64,000 bases of DNA from NCBI GenBank assembly GCA_035552195.1, contig DASZLU010000054.1:39799-103798 (forward strand). The letters run 5' to 3'. The number at the start of each line of letters is the position of its first letter. Within the stretch, counting starts at the first letter, position 1. The translations under genes were made by a program, and so were the position numbers. This DNA comes from CAIKMD01 sp035552195. GTDB lineage: Bacteria; Pseudomonadota; Alphaproteobacteria; ATCC43930; CGMCC-115725. This document shows, piece by piece, positions 25,385 to 34,343 of this stretch. The notes under the pieces were generated by a model. That model saw only the letters and a list, made by a program, of their open reading frames with translations. It did no database searches and was not told the DNA's origin.

Positions 25385-25944
25385 GCCCCGCCGGCCGCCA
25401 GCGCATCGGCCAGCGCGTCGTACCAGAAAGTTTGATCGGCCGGCGTGAAATGCGCGTTGGCGGGGCTGGGATTGGGCACAACGAAGACGCGTGTCTCGCC
25501 GATCGTGTAAGGCTGCAAGCCAAGTCCCGCCTCGGGCAGTTGCGGCGCGAGCGCTTTCTGGACTGGTCGTCCGACGGTGACGCCGTGAAAGCAGGCGAAG
25601 CGCGGCTTAAAGCGCTTGAGCTTGCGCGCCAGCGCCGCAACACCATCTGTCGGCTCGTTCCGCGTCAGATCCGTCGAACGCGGGCTGGCGCGCTTGACCA
25701 GATCGGTGAAGCCGAATCCATACTCTTGCAGCACGCGATCATGCTCCGGAACGAGTTGGTCGACACCGAGGCCTTTGCGCGCACCAAGACTGAGACGCGA
25801 GCGTGTGAAGGCAGGCCAAAAGCGATTGATCTTGCGCGCGAAGTAATGGCCCTGCGTTGCAGAGAAGACCGACGGGTTGATGCCGACGAAGACGACATCG
25901 AGACCGTCGCACAAAAGATCCGGCAGGGTCGGCTGGTTGGGCAT
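25381..25944 (-). CDS. Mug/TDG-like mismatch-specific uracil-DNA glycosylase
   Basis: DNA repair enzyme of 187 residues that excises uracil or thymine from G:U and G:T mispairs. The active-site loop reads VFVGINPSVFSA, where Asn23 is the catalytic residue (GINP), followed by HYFARKINRFW. The second loop is VVPNPSPANAHF near residue 153, in place of NPSGLSR-type sequences. The domain FACFHGVTVGRPVQKAL lies between. Both catalytic loops are preserved with modest changes, so activity is likely. It is a single gene next to a divergent sirtuin, with its stop codon inside the GntR promoter region. Confidence 0.9.
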   Translation of the reverse strand: MPNQPTLPDLLCDGLDVVFVGINPSVFSATQGHYFARKINRFWPAFTRSRLSLGARKGLGVDQLVPEHDRVLQEYGFGFTDLVKRASPRSTDLTRNEPTDGVAALARKLKRFKPRFACFHGVTVGRPVQKALAPQLPEAGLGLQPYTIGETRVFVVPNPSPANAHFTPADQTFWYDALADALAAGGA

Positions 25945-25971
25945 TTTCGCTTCCTAGCCTAAGATAGGGAC

Positions 25972-26730
25972 ATGGACGCGAACAATCCTGCTGTCGTCGA
26001 GTTGGCGCGACTGATCGCTCAGGCGAAACGTGCCGTCGTCTTCACCGGCGCCGGGATCTCGACCGAATCCGGCGTGCCCGATTTCCGCAGCCCCGGCGGC
26101 ATCTGGAGCCGGATGAAGCCGATCTATTATCAGGAATTCGTCTCGAGCGAAGAAAAGCGCCGCGAATCCTGGGAGCGGACTTTCTCGGGCGCGATGCGCT
26201 GGACCGGCGCCAAGCCCAATGCCGGGCATTACGCGGTGGCGCGGCTGATCGAGCGCGGCAAGGTCAGCGCGATCATCACCCAGAACGTCGACAATCTGCA
26301 TCAGGATTCAGGCGTACCCGCCGACAAGGTGATCGAACTACACGGCAATGGCAGCTACGCGACCTGTCTCGAATGCGGGTTGCGGCATGAACTCGAGGTG
26401 TTGAAACAGAGCTTCGTCGGCCGCAGCGAAATTCCATCCTGCCGCGAATGCGGCGGGCTGGTGAAGACGGCGACGATCTCGTTCGGCCAAGCCCTGAAGC
26501 CCGAGATCATCGAGCGGGCGCGCGCCGAAGCCCTCGCCTGCGATCTGCTGATCGTGCTCGGCTCTTCGCTGGTGGTTTATCCGGCTGCGGGCTTCCCTCT
26601 GCTCGCGGCGCAAAACGGCGCTGCGCTCGCCATCATCAATCGCGAAGCGACTGAGCAGGATGAATACGCCGATCTCGTCATCAATGACGAGATCGGACCA
26701 ACCCTCGCCGCGGCGGTGCCGCTCGATTAG
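25972..26730 (+). CDS. SIR2 family NAD-dependent protein deacylase
   Basis: Sirtuin of 252 residues that removes acyl groups from lysines using NAD. The NAD motif GAGISTESGVPDFRSPGG begins at residue 27, TQNVDNLHQDSG is at 103-114, the catalytic His is H124 in ELHGNG, and four zinc Cys lie at 132, 135, 157 and 160 (CLEC, CREC). VLGSSLVVYPAAGFP and FGQALK complete the fold. All key residues are intact. It is transcribed alone, divergent from the Mug-like gene (28-base gap). A metabolic role such as activating acyl-CoA synthetases is common in this family but there is no acs gene nearby. Confidence 0.94.
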   Translation: MDANNPAVVELARLIAQAKRAVVFTGAGISTESGVPDFRSPGGIWSRMKPIYYQEFVSSEEKRRESWERTFSGAMRWTGAKPNAGHYAVARLIERGKVSAIITQNVDNLHQDSGVPADKVIELHGNGSYATCLECGLRHELEVLKQSFVGRSEIPSCRECGGLVKTATISFGQALKPEIIERARAEALACDLLIVLGSSLVVYPAAGFPLLAAQNGAALAIINREATEQDEYADLVINDEIGPTLAAAVPLD

Positions 26731-26744
26731 CTAGCGTCTAGCGA

Positions 26745-27668
26745 TCAGCCAGGGCGATAGGCCTTGGGCTCATCGGCGATGATCGTGTTCTTCAAAACGC
26801 CGAGGCCGGTGATCTCGACCTCGACCCTGTCGCCGGGCTGCATGTTGACGACGCCAAGCACGCCGTGGCGGCCCGCCGGTTTCAGGTTCTCGCCGGGATG
26901 CGGCTTCAGCGCGCCCGGCGTTCCCATCATGATCACATCGCCAGGCAACAAGTTGTAGCCGGCCGAGAGGTAAGAGACGACCTGCTCGACCGCGAAGAGC
27001 ATATCATTGAGCGGCGCGTTCTGGCGCTCGATGCCGTTGAGGCGCGTGATCACGCGCTGCGTCTTCGGGTCGCCGAATTCGTCTTTCGTCATCAGCCACG
27101 GGCCAGTGCTGCCCGAGCGCTCGAAATTCTTGCCGAGGCCGAAATTGCGGTTGTGGCGCTGATAATCGCGCACCGAGCCTTCGTTGCAGGCGCAGAAACC
27201 GGCGATGTGATCGAAGGCCTTTTCGCTCGGGATGTGCCGGCCGCCGCGACCGATCACCACGCCGAGTTCGCCCTCGTAATCGAATTCCTTGGCGACATCT
27301 TCCGGCGGGCAGAACAGCGGCTGGTTGTGGCCGACCACCGAGGCCGGCGTCCGCATGAAGAGATGCGGGAAGTCGCGCGAGGTGTTGAGGCCGGTCTCTT
27401 CGATATGCGTCTTGAAGTTGAGCGCCAGCGCCCAGGTGGCGTGCGGATCGGGAATCACCGGCAAGAGATTCGCATCCGCGAGCTTTCGCGTGCCGTCCTT
27501 GCCGGCGACCGCCTCGCGCAGCCGTGCGAGGCCATCGGGCAATTGCAAAACCGCGCGCAAAGTTGTCGGCAATTGCGGCGCGACATCCGCCACCGGCACG
27601 AAAGCCTCGTCGCTCGTCATCACGCCGATTCGTGGCACGTTGATCTCGCTATAGGAAATGATGCGCAT
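26745..27668 (-). CDS. Fumarylacetoacetate hydrolase family protein
   Basis: FAH-fold enzyme of 307 residues. The metal site region reads AKEFDYEGELGVVIGRGGRHI, and the active-site helix is FCACNEGSVRDYQRHNRNFG; the end has PGDVIMMGTPGALKPHPGENL. Start placed at the ATG at 27668 (MRIISYSE); the frame stays open to 28391 only because it runs through the upstream gene in another frame. It follows the flavin monooxygenase gene by 11 bases and is probably the last gene of an operon that reads monooxygenase-FAH. The pair repeats at 29919-32108. Likely hydrolyses the ring-cleavage or hydroxylation product made upstream. Confidence 0.93.
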   Translation of the reverse strand: MRIISYSEINVPRIGVMTSDEAFVPVADVAPQLPTTLRAVLQLPDGLARLREAVAGKDGTRKLADANLLPVIPDPHATWALALNFKTHIEETGLNTSRDFPHLFMRTPASVVGHNQPLFCPPEDVAKEFDYEGELGVVIGRGGRHIPSEKAFDHIAGFCACNEGSVRDYQRHNRNFGLGKNFERSGSTGPWLMTKDEFGDPKTQRVITRLNGIERQNAPLNDMLFAVEQVVSYLSAGYNLLPGDVIMMGTPGALKPHPGENLKPAGRHGVLGVVNMQPGDRVEVEITGLGVLKNTIIADEPKAYRPG

Positions 27669-27679
27669 GACCCGAACCC

Positions 27680-28819
27680 CTATTCCGATTCCAATAGATG
27701 CCGGCCGTAATCGCTCATGCCGACGTCCCACACCAACCCCGCATGCGAGGCTGCCGCCTGAAGATCGCGATAGGCGCGCTGCATGGCATTGCCCTCGAAA
27801 AGCACGCGCGCGCCCGAGGCATAGAACAATTTCTCGACCGCGCTGAGCGCGGTGCGCGCAGCATAGGTTGAATTGCGCTTTCCGCGCATGCGGTGATGCG
27901 CCGGCACGGTCTCGCCGCGCTCGAGCATCGCGCGCGCTTCGCGCACCGGCGCCATATAGAGCGCGCCCGCCGCCTCGATCTCGGCGGTCGCGACAGCAAG
28001 CGAGATTTGCGTGCCCGTCTGCTCCGCGACCTTGATGCCGCGCGAGACGCGCTTGCGCGTTGCTGCGACGTAATCGGCGAGGAACCCTTCGGCGATGCCG
28101 ACAGCGACACAGGCAAAGGCGCTGGTCGCGAGGCCGCCATGCGGCATGCGGAAAATGGGCGATTGATGCGCCTTGTTCCCGGGCCCCGTGGCGCTTTCGA
28201 GATCGGCATAGCGCAGGATGCGATGCTCGGGCACGAAGACGTCTTCGACGGTGAAGCTCTTGCTGCCGGTGCCGGACATGCCGACGACATGCCAGTCGTC
28301 GATCACGGTGACATCGCCGATCGGCATGAGGAACAAGCAACGCTCGCCTTTCATCGGACCGTCGATGATCATGCCACCGGGCATCGCCCATTGCGCGTGA
28401 TCGATACCGCTGGCGAAGCCGTGCTTACCCGAAAAGCGCACGCCGCCCGGCACGCTACGGGCTGCACCGACGGGCGCGAAGCTGGCGCAGATATGCGCCT
28501 TCGGATTCTCGCCCCAGATATCTTCTTGCGCGGCGATCGGCAGGCCGCTGGCGATCTGCGCGTGATCCCCCATGACGGTCGAGACCCACGCCTGCGCGCC
28601 GCAGCCGCGTGCGAGGATCTGCCCGACCTCGCACAGCACATCCCAGCCGAGTTCTAAGCCGCCAAAGCGCGCCGGCTGGCAGATCCTGAGGAAACCGGCG
28701 GCATCGAAATCCGCCATGCTCTCGTCGGGACAACGGCGCGCGGCTTCGCAAGCCGGGCTGCGCCCGCGCAGCACCGGCGCCAGCGCTTCGGCGCGGCGCA
28801 GAATTTCTTCGCGCGTCAC
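27680..28819 (-). CDS. Acyl-CoA dehydrogenase-fold flavin monooxygenase (HpaH/DszC/HsaA-like oxygenase)
   Basis: Protein of about 379 residues with the acyl-CoA dehydrogenase fold but resembling two-component group D flavin monooxygenases, which use reduced flavin to hydroxylate aromatic or heteroatom substrates. Landmarks: LRICQPARFGGLELGWDVL, ARGCGAQAWVSTVMGDHAQ, a GGVRFSGKHGFASGIDHA segment, and FTVEDVFVPEHRIL. A catalytic Glu typical of true acyl-CoA dehydrogenases is not evident. I choose the GTG at 28819, preceded by AGGGGAC; an ATG at 28852 would add 11 residues and has no site. A flavin reductase partner is not visible in the window. Confidence 0.82.
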   Translation of the reverse strand: MTREEILRRAEALAPVLRGRSPACEAARRCPDESMADFDAAGFLRICQPARFGGLELGWDVLCEVGQILARGCGAQAWVSTVMGDHAQIASGLPIAAQEDIWGENPKAHICASFAPVGAARSVPGGVRFSGKHGFASGIDHAQWAMPGGMIIDGPMKGERCLFLMPIGDVTVIDDWHVVGMSGTGSKSFTVEDVFVPEHRILRYADLESATGPGNKAHQSPIFRMPHGGLATSAFACVAVGIAEGFLADYVAATRKRVSRGIKVAEQTGTQISLAVATAEIEAAGALYMAPVREARAMLERGETVPAHHRMRGKRNSTYAARTALSAVEKLFYASGARVLFEGNAMQRAYRDLQAAASHAGLVWDVGMSDYGRHLLESE

Positions 28820-28880
28820 TATAATTGTCCCCTGATCCGGCATGGCAGGCACTTTAGCGAGTGCCGGCCATCTGTCGCAA

Positions 28881-29897
28881 TCAGTGCGCGAGCGCGCTCT
28901 CTGCCTGGGCGTAGAGCGCGCGATATTTATCGAGCACTTCCTTACCGTTCTTACGGCTTTCCGCCCACGCGGTCACGACCGGCTCGGTCTTCGCCGTCCA
29001 TTTTGCCATGGCTTCCGGCGGCACGGTGACGGTCTGCTGGTTCGGTTCGGCCAGCACGCTCTCGCGGATACTGGCGGCTTCCTGATCGACGGCGATGCCG
29101 TATTGGCGGGTCAGCGTCTCGCCCGAGGTATCGAGCAGAATCTTCTGCGCCGCCGCCGGCAGCGATTGGAACTTCTTCTTCGACATGAAGACCATGCTGA
29201 TCGACGTGCCGACCGAGATATCGACGTGATAGGGCGCGACCTGCTCCAGCTTGAACGCCTTCACGCCGCCCCAGCCGATGATCACGCCGTCCGCGGTCTT
29301 GCGCTGCACCGCCTGATATTCGTCGGTCAGCGGGATTGAGATCGGCGAGCCGCCGAGGGCGCCGATGGTCTTGCTCTGCATCTGGCCGGCGACGATGAGC
29401 TTCAGCCCACCAAGATCGTCCATGCTCTTGAGCGGCGCGTTGAGATGGAGCCCGCCGGCACCGAGCATGCCGGTGGCAAGCGGCACGATCTGATCGTATT
29501 CGGCATCGAGCAGCCCGGTCTTGTAGAGCCGCCAGAACGCGACCGAACCGGCTTGCGACGATTTCACCAGGAACGGCACGGCGGGTACTTCGGAGAGCGG
29601 GAATTTGCCCGCGATCGCGTTCTGCATGCCCCAGCCGACCTGGATCGCATCGTCGAGCACGCGATCGTAGATGTTCTCGAAATTCGCGAGCGTCACGCCC
29701 TCGCGCACGTCGAGATGGATGATGCCTTTACCCTGTTCGTTGACCTTGGCCGCCCAGGGCTCGAGCGCGTTGATCATCGGGCCAGAACGTGTCGGACCGA
29801 TGATGTCGAACAACAGATTGGCTTCCTCGGCCGAGGCACCACGCGCGAGAGGCAATAGTGCCGGCAGCAAGGCCACCGCGCATAGAAGACGCTTCAT
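28881..29897 (-). CDS. TRAP transporter solute-binding protein, DctP type
   Basis: Periplasmic receptor of 338 residues with signal peptide (LLPLARGASA, about 1-23). The family signatures KFPLSEVPAVPFLVKSSQAG and GGLKLIVAGQMQSKTIGALGGSPISIP are present, as is ADGVIIGWGGVKAFKLEQVA. It would capture a carboxylate and deliver it to a DctQM membrane complex, but dctQ and dctM are absent here, which is unusual for TRAP systems. It sits between two FAH/monooxygenase pairs on the same strand, with gaps of 61 and 21 bases, so it is likely co-transcribed. Start follows GGGGGAG. Confidence 0.9.
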   Translation of the reverse strand: MKRLLCAVALLPALLPLARGASAEEANLLFDIIGPTRSGPMINALEPWAAKVNEQGKGIIHLDVREGVTLANFENIYDRVLDDAIQVGWGMQNAIAGKFPLSEVPAVPFLVKSSQAGSVAFWRLYKTGLLDAEYDQIVPLATGMLGAGGLHLNAPLKSMDDLGGLKLIVAGQMQSKTIGALGGSPISIPLTDEYQAVQRKTADGVIIGWGGVKAFKLEQVAPYHVDISVGTSISMVFMSKKKFQSLPAAAQKILLDTSGETLTRQYGIAVDQEAASIRESVLAEPNQQTVTVPPEAMAKWTAKTEPVVTAWAESRKNGKEVLDKYRALYAQAESALAH

Positions 29898-29918
29898 CGT
29901 TTCTCCCCCGATCGTCGT

Positions 29919-30890
29919 TTAAAGATCGATTTCGTTCGGTTGCCGCCAAGGCTGTTCCTCGACGCGGTTTTCCATGCGACCGAGCTTTTCCACCTCGCAG
30001 CGAATGATCTGGCCGTTCTCGATGCCGTGATTCTTCTGTCCCGGCTCCAGCGGCAGATTGGCCGGCGAGCCCATCAGGATCAGATCGCCCGGCATCAAGG
30101 TCATGATGTAAGAGAGATATTCGACCGCCTCGGCCATGTGCCAGAGCATCGCGTTGGTACGCGCATCCTGATGCAGCTTGTCGTCGATCCAGGCGCGCAC
30201 GCGCAGGTCATGCGGATCGCCGACCAGATCGCGCGGTACGATGACGCGGCTCATCGGCGTGTAGCCGCTGAAATTCTTCATCCGGATATTGTCGTTGATC
30301 GGGCTCTTGTTGCGGATTTCGCGCCACCAGGCGAAATGCATGGTGAGGTCGTTGCAGAGCGTGTAGCCGGCGATGAATTCTTCCGCCTTGCTCGCCGGCA
30401 CGCGCGTCGCGGGCTTGCCGATGACGATCGTCACCTCGACCTCGAAATCGAATTGCTTGCCGCCATGCTCGCGATAGATCGTGTCGCCATAGCCCGCGAG
30501 CGCCGAGCGCGAGCCGAAGAACACATCGGGCAGGACGCGTTCCGCTTTCGGCGGATCGCTGCGCCCCGTGACGCGGCTCGGCCGCTCGAAATTGTGATAG
30601 AGATGGAAGATGTTGTTCGGCTCCGGCACCGGCGGCAGGAATTTCACCGCACCCAGCTTTTGCCAGAAATCGCCGTCGCTCGGCTTCAGATCGAGGCCGC
30701 GCAGCCAGCCATGCCAGCGATCCCAATCGGGCAAGAAATCGCGCATGATCGGGGCAGCTGCGCCCGGGGTCGAATAGCACGCGACGATATCGGCGAGCGA
30801 TGCGACCTGGTCATCGACGACCACGGCCGTCGCCGGCTTGCCGCCGGCCAACATCGTGCCGATGCCAAAGCGAATCTCGGGTTCCGGCAT
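29919..30890 (-). CDS. Fumarylacetoacetate hydrolase family protein (second of the duplicated pair)
   Basis: FAH-fold enzyme of 323 residues. The metal region reads GKQFDFEVEVTIVIGKPATRV (Glu residues as ligands), followed by YTLCNDLTMHFAWWREIRNK and PGDLILMGSPANLPLEPGQ. The normal GEL after the DFE motif is VEV here, a mild deviation. The start at 30890 is behind GGAGGAAT, a strong site. It follows the second monooxygenase gene by 9 bases, repeating the monooxygenase-FAH order seen at 26745-28819, though the sequences have drifted far apart, so the duplication is old or convergent. Reaction likely hydrolysis of a 2,4-dioxo or hydroxymuconate-like compound. Confidence 0.9.
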   Translation of the reverse strand: MPEPEIRFGIGTMLAGGKPATAVVVDDQVASLADIVACYSTPGAAAPIMRDFLPDWDRWHGWLRGLDLKPSDGDFWQKLGAVKFLPPVPEPNNIFHLYHNFERPSRVTGRSDPPKAERVLPDVFFGSRSALAGYGDTIYREHGGKQFDFEVEVTIVIGKPATRVPASKAEEFIAGYTLCNDLTMHFAWWREIRNKSPINDNIRMKNFSGYTPMSRVIVPRDLVGDPHDLRVRAWIDDKLHQDARTNAMLWHMAEAVEYLSYIMTLMPGDLILMGSPANLPLEPGQKNHGIENGQIIRCEVEKLGRMENRVEEQPWRQPNEIDL

Positions 30891-30899
30891 ATTCCTCCC

Positions 30900-32108
30900 C
30901 TATCCTTTGATGCGCCATCCTTTGACGCGATCGAGCAGCGCGCGGCCGCCAGCGATGCGACCATTGTCCCAATTATTGCTCGGCTGCTGGGTCGCGCCGA
31001 GCGCATCGCGGAAGCAGCGCTGAAAGGGCTCGGAATAGGCGAGCTGGTGCGCGCCGGCGGCGGACATCAGCCGATCGAGCGCGCGGTAGGCGCTTTGCGC
31101 GATGAAACAACCGGCGGCGGCGTCATAACCGTGCGCGGCACCGCCCGGCAGCAGGACATGGCGCTCGGCAGTTTGATCGAGCGTTTCGCCGGCGAGGCTC
31201 AGCATCAGCTCTTTGAGCTTCGCACGCAGCAGTGCGAGCGCCGCGTCGATTTCCATCGCCGATTCGCCGATGCGCGCTTGCATCGGCGGCTGGTCGGCCA
31301 TGCTGGCGCCGGTGCGGTTGGTGCGATGATGCGTCGTCGCGACGAAATGCTCGAGTCCGGCGATGGCGACGCCGAGCGCCACCGCCGGCAGCGCGAAAGG
31401 CCCGCCGAGAAACGGCAACCGGAAGAGCGGGCCGTCGAGCGCTTCACCCACCGGCTTTTTGCCCGGATACCAAACCCGATGATCGGGAATGAAGACGTCG
31501 TCGAAGCGGATATCGTGCGAGCCGGTGCCGGCGAGGCCGATCGCGTTCCAGGTGTCGAGAATTTCGATCTCGGACCGCGGCACGGCGACCGTCAGCGCCT
31601 GATCGCGGCCTGCGACCGGCATGCCTTCGATCAGCACCCAATCGACGTGGTGCACGCCGCTGCTGAAAATGCCGACCGCGCTGCCGCGATAGCCGCCGTC
31701 GACTGGCGTCAGCGCCCCGCTGGCACGACGGCATGACGACAGCAACGCGTCGGGTTTCGGACCCCAAAGCTCGTCGAGAAAGCACGTGCCGAACCGGACG
31801 ACCACCGGCGCATGCCCGCCGACCACCGAATAGACCCAACCGGTCGAGCCGCAACCCGCCGAGAGCGCAACGACGACCTCGGCAAAAGCATCCCAGCCCA
31901 GCTCGGCACCACCATAGCGCCGTGGTTTCACGACATCGAAGAGCCTCGCCTCGCGCAACTTCGCAATCGCCGCATCGCCGACACGGCGGGCGGCTTCACA
32001 CTCTGCCGCCCGGGCACGAAGAAATGGCCGCAACGCGCGCGCCCGGGCGACGAATTCTGCCGCCCGCGTCTCGTTTCCCCGCGGCTGCTGTCCACCAACG
32101 CCCGTCAT
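30900..32108 (-). CDS. Acyl-CoA dehydrogenase-fold flavin monooxygenase (second copy)
   Basis: Protein of 402 residues in the same family as the gene at 27680. Shared landmarks are LREARLFDVVKPRRYGGAEL, LSAGCGSTGWVYSVVGGHAP, GTGSHDIRFDDVFIPDHRVW and a helical C-terminal domain (ALDRLMSAAGAHQLAYSEPF). It is probably an oxygenase that needs a separate flavin reductase. The start is the ATG at 32108 with GGGGCGG upstream. It is the first gene of the minus-strand operon that runs through FAH, TRAP binding protein, monooxygenase and FAH, and its promoter is divergent from the regulator-like gene at 32204, with a palindrome between. Confidence 0.82.
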   Translation of the reverse strand: MTGVGGQQPRGNETRAAEFVARARALRPFLRARAAECEAARRVGDAAIAKLREARLFDVVKPRRYGGAELGWDAFAEVVVALSAGCGSTGWVYSVVGGHAPVVVRFGTCFLDELWGPKPDALLSSCRRASGALTPVDGGYRGSAVGIFSSGVHHVDWVLIEGMPVAGRDQALTVAVPRSEIEILDTWNAIGLAGTGSHDIRFDDVFIPDHRVWYPGKKPVGEALDGPLFRLPFLGGPFALPAVALGVAIAGLEHFVATTHHRTNRTGASMADQPPMQARIGESAMEIDAALALLRAKLKELMLSLAGETLDQTAERHVLLPGGAAHGYDAAAGCFIAQSAYRALDRLMSAAGAHQLAYSEPFQRCFRDALGATQQPSNNWDNGRIAGGRALLDRVKGWRIKG

Positions 32109-32124
32109 CCGCCCCGATCGCTTA

Positions 32125-32159
32125 TGGTATGTTTCATATCTATGGGACGATTCATACCA
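32125..32159. promoter_or_regulatory. Divergent operator-like palindrome
   Basis: TGGTATG (32125-32131) and CATACCA (32153-32159) are perfect 7-base arms 21 bases apart. TTCATA also repeats directly at 32133 and 32151. It lies between the second monooxygenase gene and the HTH-like gene at 32204, an AT-rich island in GC-rich surroundings. Confidence 0.5.
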
Positions 32160-32203
32160 AAAAAGCGCTTGTACCGCAATCGCGGCTCGGCTATCCCAAG
32201 CGC

Positions 32204-32980
32204 ATGGGCATCACCAAGAAGACGCGAGCGTCGCCAGCCGCCAGCGCTCTGCCGCGCTGGAGCGAGCTTGCTGCCGCGGCACGGCCGCTTCTCGAAGGGC
32301 TGCGCTTTGGCGAGCGCGAGCCGGCGCTGAAGCGGGTCGCCGAATGCCATGGAGTCAATCCGCAAAGCGTGCGCCGCGCGCTTGCCGCTTTGCGCTTCGT
32401 CGAGTCGTTGGAGAGCCAGCGCTTTTTGAAGGAGCTCGATCTGCGCGCCGCACCGATGGCGGCGATCGAGCACATCGCGCGCTGGCACGGCTACGACCGC
32501 GCGGCGGCGTTGCGCGCGGCGCGTCTGCTTGCCGAAGGACAGCACACGGTTGCTTCGCTGGGCGCGGCAGAAGCGGCGGCACGCACCGCCTCGCGCGCCA
32601 GCGGCGTCGGCCGCTCGCTGATTCATCGCTGCCGCGCGCGCGTCGGCCCGGTGTTGCGCACGCAATTCAAGCATCACGAGATGGACGAGCGCGCAACGCG
32701 GCGCAGCGACGAACCGTCTGTCGATTTCCGGTTTCGGCCCGCGGGCGCCACGCGCTGGACCATCGCTGCGATCATCATGGGGCCCTATCGCGATCGCGAT
32801 CGCTACGAGCTGCGGTTGGGCGATTGGCTGATCCGTGCGTTGGGCCTCAGCGCGATCTATGAGCGGGTGATCCTGGTCGTGCCGACCGCGGCCATCAAAA
32901 AACGCTGCCTCGCCTGGCTCGACGCCAACGGCATCCGGCCCGGCGCTTTCGAGCTTCAGATCATCACACCCGAACCTTAA
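32204..32980 (+). CDS. Hypothetical protein with helix-turn-helix-like N-terminal region
   Basis: Basic protein of 258 residues that I do not recognise. Near the N-terminus, EPALKRVAECHGVNPQSVRR followed by ALAALRFVESLESQ looks like a DNA-binding HTH. The middle is Arg/Ala-rich helix, and the last ~100 residues (RWTIAAIIMGPYRDRDRYEL, ERVILVVPTAAIKKRCLAWL) look like a compact alpha/beta domain. I place the start at the ATG at 32204 (MGITKKT), inside a longer open frame. It is divergent from the monooxygenase operon, with a palindrome between, which is the layout of a regulator and its target. Alternative: unrelated nucleic acid-binding protein. Confidence 0.6.
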   Translation: MGITKKTRASPAASALPRWSELAAAARPLLEGLRFGEREPALKRVAECHGVNPQSVRRALAALRFVESLESQRFLKELDLRAAPMAAIEHIARWHGYDRAAALRAARLLAEGQHTVASLGAAEAAARTASRASGVGRSLIHRCRARVGPVLRTQFKHHEMDERATRRSDEPSVDFRFRPAGATRWTIAAIIMGPYRDRDRYELRLGDWLIRALGLSAIYERVILVVPTAAIKKRCLAWLDANGIRPGAFELQIITPEP

Positions 32981-32990
32981 CGGGAAACCG

Positions 32991-34145
32991 ATGAGCACAA
33001 ATCGGCTTCGTTTTTATGCCGCGACCCACGAGGGCATCTTCACGTTGACCGGAAGCGGTGCGGGCTGCACTATCGAGGGCGAGCATCTCCGCGGCGCCAT
33101 CGTCGATTGCATTCATCCGCGGCACGATCATCCCGAGATCGTCTTCGCCGGCGTCACGCATAACGGGCTCTATCGCAGCAGGAATGGCGGCAAGAGCTGG
33201 GAGAAGCTGTTCGATGGCGATATTCGCGCCATTACCATCGATCCAAGCGACGATCGCGTGGTCTATGTCGGGACCGAGCCGGTACATCTTCATCGCAGCG
33301 AAGACGGCGGCGATACGTGGCAAGAACTGACCTCGCTCCAATCCTTGCCGGAAGAGACACGTAAGAGACACGGTCTGCCCAGGCGCGAGGGCCGCGAATT
33401 CTCCAGCCCGAAATTCCGCCACGGGCCGCAGGAATGGACCTTCCCGGTGCCGCCGCATGAGGGTCACATCACCGAGATCTTCATTCGGCCCGATAATCCC
33501 AGCGAGATCTGGCTGTCGATCGAGCATGGCGGCATCGCGGTGAGCCGCGATCGCGGCGCCGCTTGGGAGGACGCCAGCGAGGGCATCGATTATCTCGATA
33601 TCCATCGCCTGCTGCGCCTGCCGTTGAGCGCCGATCGCTATGTCGTCTCGAGCGCCCGCGGATTCTATGCGAGCGACGATCCGATGGCCGGTTGGGCGCG
33701 CGCCGAGAACGGCGTCGAGCGCGATTACTTCCACGAGATGATGGTGTTGCCGGCGCGGACCGGCGACACGCCGTCGCTGCTCGTTTGCACCGCCGACGGC
33801 TCGCCGGTGCGCTGGCCGGCGACGAAGGGCGACGGCGTCTGGCACAAGGGCGTGCCGGGGGCGCGCGCCGCGCTTTATCGCAGCGACGACGGGGCGCGAT
33901 CCTGGCGGCGCATTGGCGCGGGACAAGGCCTGCCCGAAGAGATGGGACCGATGATTTGGTCGCTGCGCCCGCATCCACATCGGCCGCAAGCGCTGTTCGC
34001 CGGCACCGGCGAGGTCTCGCGCGGCTATGCCTTCGGCACCGCCGGGCGCGGCGCGATCCTTTATTCGGAGGATGAAGGCCAGCACTGGCGCGGCCTCGTC
34101 GAGACTCTGCCGGCGTTGCGCCAATTGGCGGTCGTAGCAATCTGA
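32991..34145 (+). CDS. Asp-box (BNR-repeat, sialidase-like) beta-propeller protein
   Basis: Protein of 384 residues made of repeated propeller blades, each with an Asp-box motif S/T-x-D/N-x-G-x-x-W: SRNGGKSW, SEDGGDTW, SRDRGAAW, SDDGARSW and SEDEGQHW. No signal peptide is present, unlike most sialidases or VPS10-like proteins, so it is probably cytoplasmic. The catalytic Arg triad of sialidases is not recognisable, and family members are generally annotated as exo-alpha-sialidase or as glycosyl hydrolase without proof. It begins 10 bases after the HTH-like gene and is likely co-transcribed with it. Function unknown. Confidence 0.8.
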   Translation: MSTNRLRFYAATHEGIFTLTGSGAGCTIEGEHLRGAIVDCIHPRHDHPEIVFAGVTHNGLYRSRNGGKSWEKLFDGDIRAITIDPSDDRVVYVGTEPVHLHRSEDGGDTWQELTSLQSLPEETRKRHGLPRREGREFSSPKFRHGPQEWTFPVPPHEGHITEIFIRPDNPSEIWLSIEHGGIAVSRDRGAAWEDASEGIDYLDIHRLLRLPLSADRYVVSSARGFYASDDPMAGWARAENGVERDYFHEMMVLPARTGDTPSLLVCTADGSPVRWPATKGDGVWHKGVPGARAALYRSDDGARSWRRIGAGQGLPEEMGPMIWSLRPHPHRPQALFAGTGEVSRGYAFGTAGRGAILYSEDEGQHWRGLVETLPALRQLAVVAI

Positions 34146-34343
34146 ACCAACGCGCTCGACAAATATGGCTTCGGCCCGGCCGAGGCGTATGCGATCCATC
34201 GCGATAATGCCTTGCGATTGTTCCCTCGTTTTGCCGGCTAGCAGCGGCACCGCCCACGTCGCATTCAAATCGCGAAGCTGCCACAAAGCCGCAAGATTCG
34301 CGCACCACCTCTTGCTAACAGCCCAAGAGAGAGGGAGACGACC

